Part shown: positions 40,636-51,382 of the stretch, piece by piece | How the letters are laid out: the number at the start of each line of letters is the position of its first letter | Position numbering within the stretch: the stretch's first letter is position 1 | DNA from: Phaeodactylum tricornutum CCAP 1055/1 | Lineage: Eukaryota > Bacillariophyta > Bacillariophyceae > Surirellales > Neidiaceae | Direction of reading: 5' to 3' | DNA length: 64,000 bases | NCBI RefSeq assembly: GCF_000150955.2 | Contig: NC_011688.1 | Coordinates: 124,001 to 188,000, forward strand | Notes under the pieces: generated by a model | What the model saw: the letters and a program-made list of their open reading frames with translations, nothing else | What the model was told of the DNA's origin: nothing | The model's database searches: none | Program-made: the position numbers and the translations under genes

Positions 40636-42262
40636 ATGACAACACAACGACGATGGTCAATCTTGATTTTTGTTCTATGCGGGCTACAGCGTATTTCTCA
40701 AGCGCAGCCTTCTAAAGGTACCAGAAAGCTTCCACCACTGAGGCACAGTATATTCGAGACACGATCTTGGGGCTCCTCTGAAACGGGGAAGGGGGAAGGG
40801 AAGTCCAAGAGCAGTAAACGAAGCTCTCAGACATCCCATCCGAAAACACAAGGTACGCGCCCTAAAAATTGCGATTTGCCATGTTCCTTTTTAAATGGAT
40901 TTCCAATTCACTTTCCCCCCTTGAATTGCAGCATCGTCAAAAACGGGAAAGGGAAAAGATGGCAGAAGCTCGAAAAAGTCGAAGAGTTCGAAGTCGAAGA
41001 AATCAAGCAAAACATCATTGAAAACGTCGACGCCAACTGCGGTTGTGCAACCTACAAATGCTCCGAATACAGATACTGCAGATCCAACTTCTCGACCATC
41101 CCCGCCAGCTATTTTTCCCACTGCGATCCCCTCTGTAAGCCGGCAAACAGTTTCTCCAACACAGGTCGCCGAGACTGAGACGCCCACTCTACTCCCCACG
41201 TTTGTACCCATGTCTTTAGAGGCAACTGACCAGCCAACTGTTGCTGAAACAACAGCACCGACCGCCGCTGGACCAATCGTTGTAACGGTTATCCCTACTA
41301 TATCCCAAACTCGGCCGCCAGCTACAAATGAGGTCGAGCCAACACTAAGTCCGCACCTTGATACAAGCTCCCCTACTGCTCTCCTGGCACCAAACCGAGA
41401 GACATCAACACCTACAATACGTTCTACGACAACACAAACACCCACCGGCATAGGAGAGGAAACAGCGACACCGACCATAAATTTTAGTGCGACACAAGCA
41501 CCAAGCACCACAACAGTCGACACACCATCACCGACGGTAGATTCTATTGCAACACAAGTACCAACCACCATGACAGTGGACTCCACTTTGCCAACCTCAG
41601 GACCATCTACCAGAGCGCCATCAGCAGCCACTGATACCGAAGCTTCGCCCTTCGTTATTACGTACCAAACAAGCGATAGTAGGGAACCAACACCGGAGGA
41701 GTTCGATCAAGCTCAAGCGGTCACCCTTCAATATCTTGAAGACTTTTTAGTGGGGGAATACGAGTTCAACTTGATCACAGCGCTCAACGACGTTTTGGGA
41801 TTGGCTCTTTCAGAGTCAACAGATCCTTTGGCTGTAGCGTATGCAACCACACTACTGTTTTCGTCAGAATCAGGATTTATTCCATCTCAGGAAGATATAG
41901 ATGTGCAGGTTTTTACCGCATTTCAAGAACAGGCTGTTTTTGATCTCGTAGCAGCACTTCAAGGCCTGCCTCCTGAAAATCCCTTCTCATCGACTACAAG
42001 CGTCCAGTTCACTTCTTTTGTGATCGAAGTAGTGCAAGCATCTGAGACATCCTCAGGAAGTACGGTGGCTTTCGGAGCTCTTATTGGGATGATCTTGTTC
42101 ATTTTTGGTTTGCTCGCGTCTCGTGTTGTGTATCGGAAGCCATCGTACATCTCTGTTGACAACGACATCCCCCATAGGGTAATAATTCCTGGACAAAGCA
42201 ACATCATGGCATTCATGGACTGTGAAAGTGAAGCATCTTCTCGCAGAACTTCAGCGAATTGA
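40636..42262 (+). CDS. Silaffin-like type I membrane protein C
   Basis: Third paralogue. Exons 40636-40852 and 40932-42262, with intron 40853-40931 (GTACGC...AATTGCAG), giving 515 residues. Signal peptide WSILIFVLCGLQRISQAQ, then TGKGEGKSKSSKRSSQTS. The intron falls in the Lys-rich zone, as in A. After it come KTGKGKDGRSSKKSKSS and a Thr/Pro-rich stalk (about 125-335) with repeated ATQ(A/V)PT(T/S) units (ATQAPSTTTVD, ATQVPTTMTVD). The shared domain follows: FVITYQTSDSREPTPEEFDQAQAV, LEDFLVGEYEF, FIPSQEDIDVQVFTAFQEQAV, LQGLPPENPFSSTTSV. Then a TM helix (AFGALIGMILFIFGLLASRVV) and a short basic-to-mixed tail of about 55 residues. The LPxxNPFSSTxxV phrase is near-identical to that in B, marking B and C as the closest pair. 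Confidence 0.75.
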
Positions 42263-42791
42263 AGCAGAGACCACATAAATATGTGAATCTCTTAATTCGG
42301 CCCCAGCCATGTTCGACATGAGACCTACAGTTAGCAGTACGACTCAGTACTGTATGTTATTTCCTTTTTCATTCCGCTTTCCTTTTACAGTACGAAAACT
42401 ACCAAGTTTGAGTTTTGCTGCAGATTTGCTATCAGGGTTTTACCGGTATCCCTACTCCATTATCTAGCGGTCCTTTCAGTCGCTCCAAAGTACATATGAG
42501 ATCGTCAGCTGCGGCCGGCATCCCGTCCACCAAACGGCTCGGTTTCTATCGGCAAGAGCGGAAAAAAGAGAAAGACGGTATGCATCATTGTATCTGTCTC
42601 CAAACCCTTTTTTATTTTTAACATGCTAGGCAAGGAGGGCTCGGCGACTGTGGAAGTGTACCGTAACGAACAACTCATTTCTCAGGCTGCGCGTGTATGC
42701 AAATATAAACAATTTGGGGAACGAGACAACGATATGGGAAGAGTAAAAAATAGATCGAAACAATCGTATCCCTGTAGCAGGTGGTTTAAAT
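42263..42791. other. Convergent intergenic region
   Basis: 529 bp between the stops of silaffin-like C and the sorting nexin. A weak open frame (about 42487-42621) has basic content but no support. Nothing else is recognised. Confidence 0.4.
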
Positions 42792-45700
42792 CTACGAGGT
42801 TCCTGGTGTACTACGACGGGCAGAAAGATGTCCTGGCAAAACGATGTCGCCATTCCCCACCGCTTTCTCCAGAGCAGCCATGGCATTTCCCAGTGTCCTC
42901 AGTTCCATTGCTGCAGACGATTCGTTCTCTTTCGCCCAATTTATGATGAGCGAGATGACTAGCTCAGTGGAAGCTTCTCGGGCTCGGATTAACCGTCGAA
43001 GAGCGAGCTCATGAAGCTCTACTTTGAGCGATTTGCTTAACAAATGCGCTTCCTTTGTTTCCATCACAGCTGTGTGCGTCACTTCCTTGCCGAGAACATC
43101 CAGTTTTTCGCGCAGGTCTTTCGCAAGCTGTGGTAGCTGCTTCCGAGTAGCAACATTGATGGCCGAAGTGATGTCTGTCCGCTTCTCAAACATTGTTAAC
43201 GTTTGCGTACGCTTTTGGCTGAAGTATTTTTCCAATTGAATGCCGACGCACTCCATGTAAACAAAGCTTTCTACGATTTCAACACGCTCATAGTAGTCAT
43301 GAAGAAGATCGGATAGAATCATCAGTAGCCGGTCGGTCTGTGAGTCTTTCAACTTGGCATAGGCTAGAGCAAAATCGCCGACGCGGTCTCCCATCAGATC
43401 ATGCTTCGGTCCAATCGACTCCGCCTGAAAACATGCTTTCCAATTCAGAGGATCACTGGTGTCTACACTCAATCTCGATAAGAGTGCAATCGACGGTGAC
43501 GAGCTTTTGGCTACGTTTTCGATATCAACGAAGCTACCACTAAACAATTTTGAAATTTCCGTCAAAAATGCGTCACGGCTTTCACGAAGGCCTCCGTTGC
43601 CTTCCACAGCATTCCCTTGTACCGGTTTCGCTCCTGTCATTGATTCTTTCAAAAGCTCAACGGCTTCAACACATCTGTTTAAATTTTCACGTAGACCAAT
43701 TGCATACTTTCGGATTAGTCGCAAATCTTTAGTAGTCTCTTCTACGCGAATGTTTGGGTCGTCAACACCGACAGCTTCAATGATGGCCAGGGCCAATTCG
43801 GCATTCCACTTCCCTAACCGTCCCCCAGCGATCCGCAACGCCTGTACCCGCCTTATGTCCTTCTTAACTTCCCGAGGATCATCCTCATCTTCAATCCGGC
43901 ATCCGCCATCAATCAAAGAGTCGCCGTCGCGTTGTCGAGGAAACTTCCTCGAATTAACACCGATGTTCAGGAGCCGATGCAGCAAATTCAATTCATTTTT
44001 GTTGTCCTCCTTTTCCTGCATTTTATGACGCGATGTCATGTCCAAGACGGCGTCCTTACTGACGTTGTTGCACGTTGATCGCAGGGAAATGGCTGCCGAA
44101 TTCAGCAGGGCGCACTGCGTGGCTTCTGTATTCCAATATCGCCATGCCATGCGGGCTGTTCTCAACGGCGTAGCCTGACAAAATGTCGTCAACGTGTATC
44201 GCAGCACACGTTCGTCGCCTTGCAGTTTGACTTGCTGCGCACGTCGTTGAAAGACTGTCTCCGTCGGATGATCCATTCGTGGCTTTGGTGAAGTAGGCGC
44301 AGTCGACGTGTGCAGTGATCGCATGGCCTGTCTCTTTACGTCGTCAACCTTCAAACGAACTTTTTCTTCCCATCTAATGGAGGACGCGCTCGGCTCTACT
44401 CGTTGCTCGGACTGTTGTTGTCCTTGTTCCAACGAAGTCAATTGCACAATAGCACTAGTGTAGGCATCCAGAGATGGATCGACTGCACTGAGATCCGCCA
44501 AATACGATGCCAACATGCCTTGGACCTGTTTCAAGGCTGGAACGGCGCGATCTGTTTTTTGTCGGGACAATGCTCGCAAGGCTTCGTCCACGGCATTCTT
44601 ATCGATTCCACAGTAGGGCATGTTTTCCCGTTTAATTTTGAGTTCACCAAGTTTTGTCGTTTCTACATCCTTTTCGTAGGTAAAGAGGCGGGCGATGGCA
44701 ACGGCAAGCCTCTTCCAGGCAGTCCCGAGTCTTTCCTCCTCGTCCAACAGTATTTGCAAGCGTTCTGTTGCGTGTAGAGCTATCTGTCGATAGTTTAAAA
44801 TCAGGGTACGTTCGGCTTCGATACTTTCGGAATGAATGGCCATCGTTGAAGAGTATTTTGGTGACGCGACGGAGGATGCGTTATCGGCGAAGGAGTCCAT
44901 GATATCCAGAGAAGGCGCGGATGATAAAGCGCGACTGGAGCAGTTCAAAACACTCAGGGGTAAGTTGGATGTTACCGACCTTGATGGCGATGAAAGCGTC
45001 GGGTCTGAGTGGTTGGGTTCCATCTCATTGACCCCACAGAAAGAGCCCAACGGGACCGCCGACCAAAAGCTTTGCAAAATGGATTCCGATTGGGGCTCGG
45101 CTGATCGTGAAGGTAAGGGTATGGCTGGACCATCAACGGTAGACAAGGATTGCAAGGGGCTGGCGGCGTGGTACAGAAACGTTTCCATACTTTCCGATTC
45201 CAAAATATTAATTTGCAAATTTTCTTCGTGGTCCGACAGTGGCACGGTGGAACCCGAATCGAAAGAAAGTCGCCATTCTCCATTTCCCCGGGTGCCGTTC
45301 AAAACGTCCGACAACCAGCTGCGGAGTGGTTCTGGTTCTACTGGCGTATGTGGGTCAACGACGGCTTGTCCCAGTTTCAGATTCAATAGCGGAATGAGCA
45401 GAGCGCCGTGATATTCGTTCCGTAAGGACGCTTCGAGCCAGGCAAAATCGGACAAGTCTCGCCAGGTAAAGGCCGTGGTGAAGGACTGGGCGGTCTGACA
45501 TTCACTGGGTTCAGGCTCGGCTGACGATTGAACCAGATTCCGCCGTTGCACCAGCACTCGATATTTCCAAACCACTTCGTCCCATTCAGCCGGTGACACT
45601 TCAACGACCCACGGATTGGTGGAATGAAAGGGATACTTTCCAAATTCTCGACAGAGAAGGGCTTTGACCGGATCGAGGGATTGCTTGGTGGCAGACGAAG

Positions 45701-46508
45701 TGTACTGTTGGTCGGTTGTGCGAGGCGCAGAGCACGAGGCAACGTGGGAGGGGGATCGCGGCGTCGGGGAGGAGAGTTTGTGCAACGGCTGCTGGACGGA
45801 AGCATCGCCCCACGATGCGTGCGATTCACCAGTCAACGAAAAGGATGCGTCTAACGTATCCGCGGACGTTGTCGCTACGGCTTGACTGGAAGTGTCGTCC
45901 GTTTTCTCGTCGGCAAAAACGTCCGTGTGTGTGGACGTGACGTCCTCGAGAGCGGCGTCGTCTGCATCCCCGTGTGCAGGGGGATCAACCGCACGGGGGT
46001 TGTGCCACAGAAGCGCCGGAAAGGGTCTATTCTTTTTGGAGGAATCTTTGACATTCGGCGCCAGTACGTGTCGCTGAGGATGATGCTGTGCCGTGCTAAT
46101 ACTACCTTTTCGGTTGTGCGGTCGATTCGAATGAGTGTTACTGTTGGGGCTGTTGATCGTTGGCGTTGCGACAGAGCCAGTATTCTCGGCCCCTCTCGAC
46201 GAGGCCAATGCAGGCAACCGCCGCACGTCTAACGTACGTTTTGCGGCTGGTTGCGATTGCGTCGTCCGAGTTGAGGAAATTTCCGCAGCCTTGTTGGCCT
46301 TGCCTCCAAACAAGCGTCGCAAACCACCAGCGCCGTTACGTTTCTTGTTGGCCCAGGAACTACTGGTACTATTGCTGCCATCGTCGTTGTGATTTTTGTC
46401 GCGGTGCTGGGGTATGTTACGGGACTGCGACGCCTCCGTCAGCGCCAACAGCGGCGTTTCGTCCCGCGGGGCACGGCGACTCGCCGCTTGGCTTTTCTTG
46501 ACGGGCAT
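42792..46508 (-). CDS. Large PX/BAR sorting-nexin-like protein
   Basis: A membrane-trafficking protein of 1238 residues in one exon, starting at ATG 46508. The N-terminal 290 residues are disordered and basic. A PX-like phosphoinositide-binding domain spans about 305-415: WKYRVLVQRR, the core TFTWRDLSDFAWLEASLRNEYHGALLIPLL, and LRSWLSDVL. Inside the core the usual R-R-x-x-D-F pattern is altered to W-R-D-L-S-D-F, so PI3P binding is uncertain. Long helical segments follow. The C-terminal 180 residues (IQLEKYFSQKRTQTLTMFEKR, LRRLIRAREASTELVISLIINWAKE) resemble a Vps5/SNX BAR dimerisation domain. It is much longer than SNX1/2/5 (about 500), with about 450 extra residues between PX and BAR. It may act in endosome-to-Golgi retromer-type sorting (inference). 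Confidence 0.7.
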   Translation of the reverse strand: MPVKKSQAASRRAPRDETPLLALTEASQSRNIPQHRDKNHNDDGSNSTSSSWANKKRNGAGGLRRLFGGKANKAAEISSTRTTQSQPAAKRTLDVRRLPALASSRGAENTGSVATPTINSPNSNTHSNRPHNRKGSISTAQHHPQRHVLAPNVKDSSKKNRPFPALLWHNPRAVDPPAHGDADDAALEDVTSTHTDVFADEKTDDTSSQAVATTSADTLDASFSLTGESHASWGDASVQQPLHKLSSPTPRSPSHVASCSAPRTTDQQYTSSATKQSLDPVKALLCREFGKYPFHSTNPWVVEVSPAEWDEVVWKYRVLVQRRNLVQSSAEPEPSECQTAQSFTTAFTWRDLSDFAWLEASLRNEYHGALLIPLLNLKLGQAVVDPHTPVEPEPLRSWLSDVLNGTRGNGEWRLSFDSGSTVPLSDHEENLQINILESESMETFLYHAASPLQSLSTVDGPAIPLPSRSAEPQSESILQSFWSAVPLGSFCGVNEMEPNHSDPTLSSPSRSVTSNLPLSVLNCSSRALSSAPSLDIMDSFADNASSVASPKYSSTMAIHSESIEAERTLILNYRQIALHATERLQILLDEEERLGTAWKRLAVAIARLFTYEKDVETTKLGELKIKRENMPYCGIDKNAVDEALRALSRQKTDRAVPALKQVQGMLASYLADLSAVDPSLDAYTSAIVQLTSLEQGQQQSEQRVEPSASSIRWEEKVRLKVDDVKRQAMRSLHTSTAPTSPKPRMDHPTETVFQRRAQQVKLQGDERVLRYTLTTFCQATPLRTARMAWRYWNTEATQCALLNSAAISLRSTCNNVSKDAVLDMTSRHKMQEKEDNKNELNLLHRLLNIGVNSRKFPRQRDGDSLIDGGCRIEDEDDPREVKKDIRRVQALRIAGGRLGKWNAELALAIIEAVGVDDPNIRVEETTKDLRLIRKYAIGLRENLNRCVEAVELLKESMTGAKPVQGNAVEGNGGLRESRDAFLTEISKLFSGSFVDIENVAKSSSPSIALLSRLSVDTSDPLNWKACFQAESIGPKHDLMGDRVGDFALAYAKLKDSQTDRLLMILSDLLHDYYERVEIVESFVYMECVGIQLEKYFSQKRTQTLTMFEKRTDITSAINVATRKQLPQLAKDLREKLDVLGKEVTHTAVMETKEAHLLSKSLKVELHELALRRLIRAREASTELVISLIINWAKENESSAAMELRTLGNAMAALEKAVGNGDIVLPGHLSARRSTPGTS

Positions 46509-47460
46509 GTAGGGGACTTAGGGAAACGGTCCAATGCGCGGCAGCTGTCGGTCAAATGTAGCGGATTGTCAAGATATTATTCGCTTCGGGAAGTCCCTTT
46601 TGCAATGGACAGTGGTGGATTGAAAGCGCCTGTAGTGTGCGTTCGGGTAGTGAAGGCTGACAGTGAAAGTGGTTAAAGGAATGACAGGGAGTAGTTAGTT
46701 GTCTGTGTGGACCGAGAACGATCGCAGCGCCGCGCACCGCTGCGTTCAAACTTCCGTAGCGAGCGGTCGATTTCGAAAAAAAAGGAATACCGGTAGGAAT
46801 GGAAACGTGTTCTTTCCTTGCGGAGGGTCGTTCCCCTTGGCGAAGTGTTACCCGTTTGACGATAGACAGACGCGTATATACAGTAACGGGCGAGAGAGGG
46901 TTGCTCCAAGGTATTACTACGATATAACGGTGAGATATAAAAACTTATTAAACATGGCACGCCTGTCGACAACCGATTTGGAAGTATAGATGCTCCCGAA
47001 TTTAGAATCTTGACAGTGCACAAAACGGAAAAATCTGAATTTGGTAGTGAGGAATACCATAGGCCTCTGTTGCAGCTCAGAACCAGATCTCGGGGTCTGC
47101 GCTCGTCGGACTCTGACAGTGAATCCGGTCCGTAAACCCATCCAGTATCGAAACACACGACGTACGATAGTCAATGGAACGAAAGGTACGGTACCGGTAG
47201 AGGTTGTTGATCCTGACAGGTATCCCACCCCTGCGGAGAGAGGGATTCGTGTGTTTCACGTGGCTCGTTACTCCGTGCATTCTCTTTTCGTTGTCCTCCA
47301 TCACATTGCCACAGTCAAGGACAACAGCCTCGACCATTCTCCTTTAGGATAGTGTTGCTTCGACAAGTCGGAGGTTCACCACATCGGCCCGCCTTTACTT
47401 GGACACTCCTCACTGTCACACCCTGTACCCGTCACGTCCAAACAAACACACACACACACT
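46509..47460. promoter_or_regulatory. Divergent promoter with TGACWGTGA copies
   Basis: 952 bp between the sorting nexin and MPP-alpha starts. TGACAGTGA lies at 46658-46666 and 47114-47122, TCACTGTCA at 47410-47418 (43 bp before the MPP-alpha ATG), and a one-off copy TGACAGTGC at 47011. A short CA tract precedes the ATG. Confidence 0.5.
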
Positions 47461-49218
47461 ATGAGCGGGGTACTGCGAACGCTACTCACAGTCACACGAC
47501 GGACTGTTCCGACACGCGTTACTCGTCGATGCTGGTCCGCTAACTCGTCCCCTTCGTCGTCGCACCCTCCCTCGGTCACGTCCGACTACCGTTCCTTGCA
47601 ATATCCGCTCGCGACGGAACCACCCACCATCCTGCGTACCAAGGCAACCGACGTGGCCACGACAACGACCCAGACGTCGTCCTCGTCGTTCGATCCCACC
47701 GGGACCGACCCCTTTGACGACGCGCACGCGTTCTCGTACGAACAAGTGGACGATATTCGTCGGGGACAAAAGCAAACCCTTTCGACGACCCTCTCGCCCA
47801 AAACGATACCCATTGCTCCCACCATACCCTCGCACGTTCCCCCCAACGTCCCCGCCGCCGAACTCGCCACACCCGAAACTCTCCTCACCACACTCGATAA
47901 CGGCATACGGGTCGTGTCGCAGGAAACATACGGACAAGTCAGTACCGTCGGGGCCGTCGCACAAGTCGGTAGTCGCTTCGAACTGCCTTACGAAACCGGC
48001 ACCTGCAATCTCCTCGAAGTCCTCGGATTCTCCTCCACCGCGCAGCTCTCCGGCCTCGAAATCACCAACTGCCTGCAAGACTGGGGCGGCACGCCTTTTG
48101 TTAATCTCAATCGGGAGCAGTCCCTGCATTGTATCGATTTACTCCGACCCAACGTGGAAAAAGCCGTCGCCTTGTTGGCGCAGGCGTTGCTGGAACCGCA
48201 ATTTCGTGCCGAAGAAATTGAAGACGCCAAACGAGCACTCGAATTTCAAGCCCTCGATATGCCTCCGGAGCTCTTGCTCGGAGAGGGCCTGCAAGTAGCC
48301 GCGTACGGAGAATCGCAACAGTTGGGACAAGCCCACTTTCCGGCATCGACGGAATCGCTCAATAATTTGTCACCGGAAACGGTCGCCAACTTTTGGAGTC
48401 GTCAGTTACTCCACAATACTCCCGGAATCGTATTGGCCGGTGCCGGAGTCCGACACGACAAATTAGTGGAATACGCCGACCGATTTTTTGGTCACATGCC
48501 CGGACCAACATCCAGCGCCAGCACGACACCATCGCCTCAGGTTGCCATTACACGTTCGACCTACCGCGGTGGACAGGTCCGTATACACCGCCCGTACAAC
48601 CCGCAACTTGAAGACAAAGATCTTGTACGCATTGCATTGGCTCTACACGTCGACGACGGTTGGCACGGGGACGACTTGGTTGGCGTCTGCGTCCTCCAAA
48701 CCCTCCTCGGCGGTGGCAATTCCTTTTCCGCCGGTGGCCCCGGCAAGGGCATGTACAGTCGCCTCTACCGACAGGTACTGAATCGGTATAATTGGGCCGA
48801 ATCGGCCGAAGCCTTTACGGTCTTTTACGAAGAAGCGGGACTCTGGGGAATCAGTGGTTCCACACATCCCGGTCGCGCGCGAGAAATGACCAAAGTCCTG
48901 GCCGAGCACGTACTGCGACTAGCCAGCACACCCGTGACGGACGAAGAATTGTCCCGCGCCCGGAAAATGCTCAAAAACAACGTCTTGACGCAACTCGAAT
49001 CGCGGTTGGTTCTATTCGAAGATATGGGACGGCAGATACTGACGTACAACAGCCGGCAAGACATGCACCAAGTTTGCGCCAAGATTGATGCCGTGACGGC
49101 GGATGATCTGGTCCGGATTGCGCAAAATTCGTTGCGTCACCCACCGACGCTGGCCAGCGTAGGAAGCAACCTTGCCTACGTACCGCAACAATCCGAAGTG
49201 TCGGAGTGGTTTCCTTAA
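47461..49218 (+). CDS. Mitochondrial processing peptidase alpha subunit
   Basis: An M16-family, non-catalytic subunit that binds presequences and forms a heterodimer with beta-MPP in the matrix. 585 residues, one exon. The N-terminus (MSGVLRTLLTVTRRTVPTRV) is an Arg-rich mitochondrial presequence, followed by a low-complexity Thr/Ser/Pro segment of about 70 residues. The first M16 lobe starts at TTLDNGIRVVSQE. The zinc site HxxEH of beta-MPP is replaced by TCNLLEV, as expected for alpha. The flexible glycine-rich loop is unmistakable: LLGGGNSFSAGGPGKGMYSRLY (about residues 414-435). The second lobe runs to the end. TCACAGTCA (47486-47494) lies within the first codons. Function firm; localisation inferred from the presequence and family. 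Confidence 0.92.
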   Translation: MSGVLRTLLTVTRRTVPTRVTRRCWSANSSPSSSHPPSVTSDYRSLQYPLATEPPTILRTKATDVATTTTQTSSSSFDPTGTDPFDDAHAFSYEQVDDIRRGQKQTLSTTLSPKTIPIAPTIPSHVPPNVPAAELATPETLLTTLDNGIRVVSQETYGQVSTVGAVAQVGSRFELPYETGTCNLLEVLGFSSTAQLSGLEITNCLQDWGGTPFVNLNREQSLHCIDLLRPNVEKAVALLAQALLEPQFRAEEIEDAKRALEFQALDMPPELLLGEGLQVAAYGESQQLGQAHFPASTESLNNLSPETVANFWSRQLLHNTPGIVLAGAGVRHDKLVEYADRFFGHMPGPTSSASTTPSPQVAITRSTYRGGQVRIHRPYNPQLEDKDLVRIALALHVDDGWHGDDLVGVCVLQTLLGGGNSFSAGGPGKGMYSRLYRQVLNRYNWAESAEAFTVFYEEAGLWGISGSTHPGRAREMTKVLAEHVLRLASTPVTDEELSRARKMLKNNVLTQLESRLVLFEDMGRQILTYNSRQDMHQVCAKIDAVTADDLVRIAQNSLRHPPTLASVGSNLAYVPQQSEVSEWFP

Positions 49219-49590
49219 ACCGTCTTTTGTCACATTCTGGCTTGCGCAGGAAAGTAGGCCTTTTTCAATTCAATTTACTATAGACACAAGACGATGATTT
49301 TTGTGTTCTTACAAACCGCTTTATTGTAAAGAAAGTCAACTGGGTTCAACCACCATCAGATGGAAGTACACGCTAGAGAAAGGAAGAGGTCGCCACCTCT
49401 ACGAAACAGCTCTGGTGTGTGTGCTGGTACCTGTAGGAATTGCCGATACCTGACCCACTCCAGCATTTGCACAGAAACGTACGCCGCCAACGAACACAAC
49501 CATACATGAGATCGGATGAACGTCTCTCTTTTATTGTTCAGAGATGCAAAAGCTAGCATTTACCCTCGCATGTATTTGCAATTAGTATAA
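49219..49590. other. Convergent intergenic region
   Basis: 372 bp between the MPP-alpha stop and the convergent minus-strand gene. No gene or repeat is recognised. Confidence 0.45.
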
Positions 49591-50162
49591 CTAGCTTAAA
49601 GGAGGCTGCAGGGCCCACAGTGGCAGCCCTAATTGCTTAGGTTGCCAATCGCTCGACTGTGTAGGGGAACTTATGTCGACTTTGACTCGTTTCCGTGGCG
49701 CGTCACTACCGCAATCGTGATTGTCTTCCACCTTTTCTGGGTCAGTTCGGTCTGGATGAAATGATGGTGCGGTCCATTGACGTATATTGATTTCTAATTC
49801 TGTTGCAATGTGCGTGGAAACGGCAAGTTGAAAACAATCCTGAATAACACTTTCCGTCCAAATTAAATCGGTGGATGGTGCCAATTGTAAGCCCGACGCT
49901 TTCGACGATGACACGGTTACGGGTCGACGAAACAGCACGCCTTCTTCGCTGTCATCCTCATCCGAAGAAGCGTGCGCATGGGCCTCATTCATTATTGCTA
50001 CAGGAGCGGAAACTACAGAAATATGGGAAGCTCCATGAACCTGTTTCGATCTATCCAATGAGATGGTCACTGCCAAGCTATGGGTGGTGTGTCGCGTGGT
50101 TTGACGGTCAGTAACGTGTCCGTACTTCGGACTAAGAGCATACGTTAGAGGCGCACGTCTGA
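49591..50162 (-). CDS. Unknown protein, 3' exon; 5' exon not found
   Basis: The minus-strand frame is open from a likely 3' splice site (CTCTCTCCACGTCAG, ending at 50163) to the stop. It reads well as protein: RAPLTYALSPKYGHVTDRQ, HSLAVTISLDRSKQ, an acidic block (SSDEDDSEEGVLFRRPV), TDLIWTESVIQDCFQLAVSTHIATELEINIRQW, and near the C-terminus a basic patch PRKRVKVD. I do not recognise the family. No ATG lies near the 5' end of the exon; the first in-frame ATG is at about 49994 and would remove the conserved-looking start. The missing 5' exon should lie upstream, where a retroelement relic begins within a few hundred bases. So the gene either has an intron containing that relic or has been cut off from its start. 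Confidence 0.5.
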
Positions 50163-50481
50163 CTGACGTGGAGAGAGAAACTATTTACAATCATGAGATT
50201 CAAGACAAACATTTAGGATAACAATATTGAACGTGAAGAAGCAAGATATGTTCAATGTGGGAATGAATCAGCAAGAAAGAAAGAATAAATTGGTGGAAGT
50301 TAATTGTGCAAAATCACTTTAGAGGACAGCAGCTAATGCTCACTAATTTTATTTTAGTCACTTGTAAAGAGAAGTTTACAAGGAATAGACCAACTGTTAT
50401 TCTACGGGGAATAAACAGAGAGAGAGGTCAAGATTTCAACACGTTTGATCAAACAAACATTGATCTTGATATTCGTTGAGA
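50163..50481. other. AT-rich leader of the copia relic
   Basis: About 320 AT-rich bases lie between the exon-like minus frame and the first gag-like codons. This may hold decayed LTR or leader sequence. I could not pair it with a second copy in the window, so LTR ends are not assigned. Confidence 0.35.
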
Positions 50482-51382
50482 ATGAGTACTTTCGACGCAG
50501 AGTCAAAGTGGGAAGGTGAGTCCATAAGTGTTTTCCCATTCACCGGAAAGGACAAGAAAGTATGGCGAGCCTGGAGTTGTAAAACGTTGGCTGTTGGAAA
50601 ACAGAAGAGATGGGAGAAGGCATTGACGCATGATCTGAATATTGAAGAAATTCAGAAGAAAGAAGAGAAACTGAGTAACGAAGAAAGGAAGGCGCTGTCA
50701 ATGAACGACGCAGCATGCTGTGGGCATGCCAAGACAGGGCATTTAACATTGTTGACAAAGTGAAGGACAATGTGGCATTCAAAGCCTGGCAGATGTTGAA
50801 GAAGAAATACGAAGTGAAGGAGGTTGATGCACACATTCAGCTGCAGGAAAAGTTTCAGGAATGCAAGATGGAGTCGGATAAAGATGACCCAACAATTTTT
50901 ATTGAAGAGCTTGCAGTTATCAATGGATACATGGGAGCCATGCAGGATAAGTATGAGAAGGATGATGTGGAAATGATATTGCATATCTTCTCAAAGTTGC
51001 CGGGTTTGTACTTGGAGTTCATAACAAGACAGAAAGCAAAAGGCATTCAGAATACATCAGGTTAGGACATTAAAGATGGTCTCAAGGAGTTTTGGAAAAG
51101 AACAATTAAGACATCAACAAAAACGTCAGTGACAGAAGAGAAAGCTCTATTGGGTTCAGACGGAAAGCCAAAAGGAAATAGAGGAGGTCAATTTACAGGT
51201 ACATGCAATTATTGTGGAAAGCCAGGACATATGTCACAGGTCAAGTATCTCCTGGCTTCTGAAGACAGCACGAGGTGATCAAGACTTGTCTGGCTTCTAA
51301 CAAAGAGATACGAACTAACGAATATGGTTTTCACACAATTGTTGTTAAGATTTATAAACTCTAAACTAAAGAGCTAATCTGT

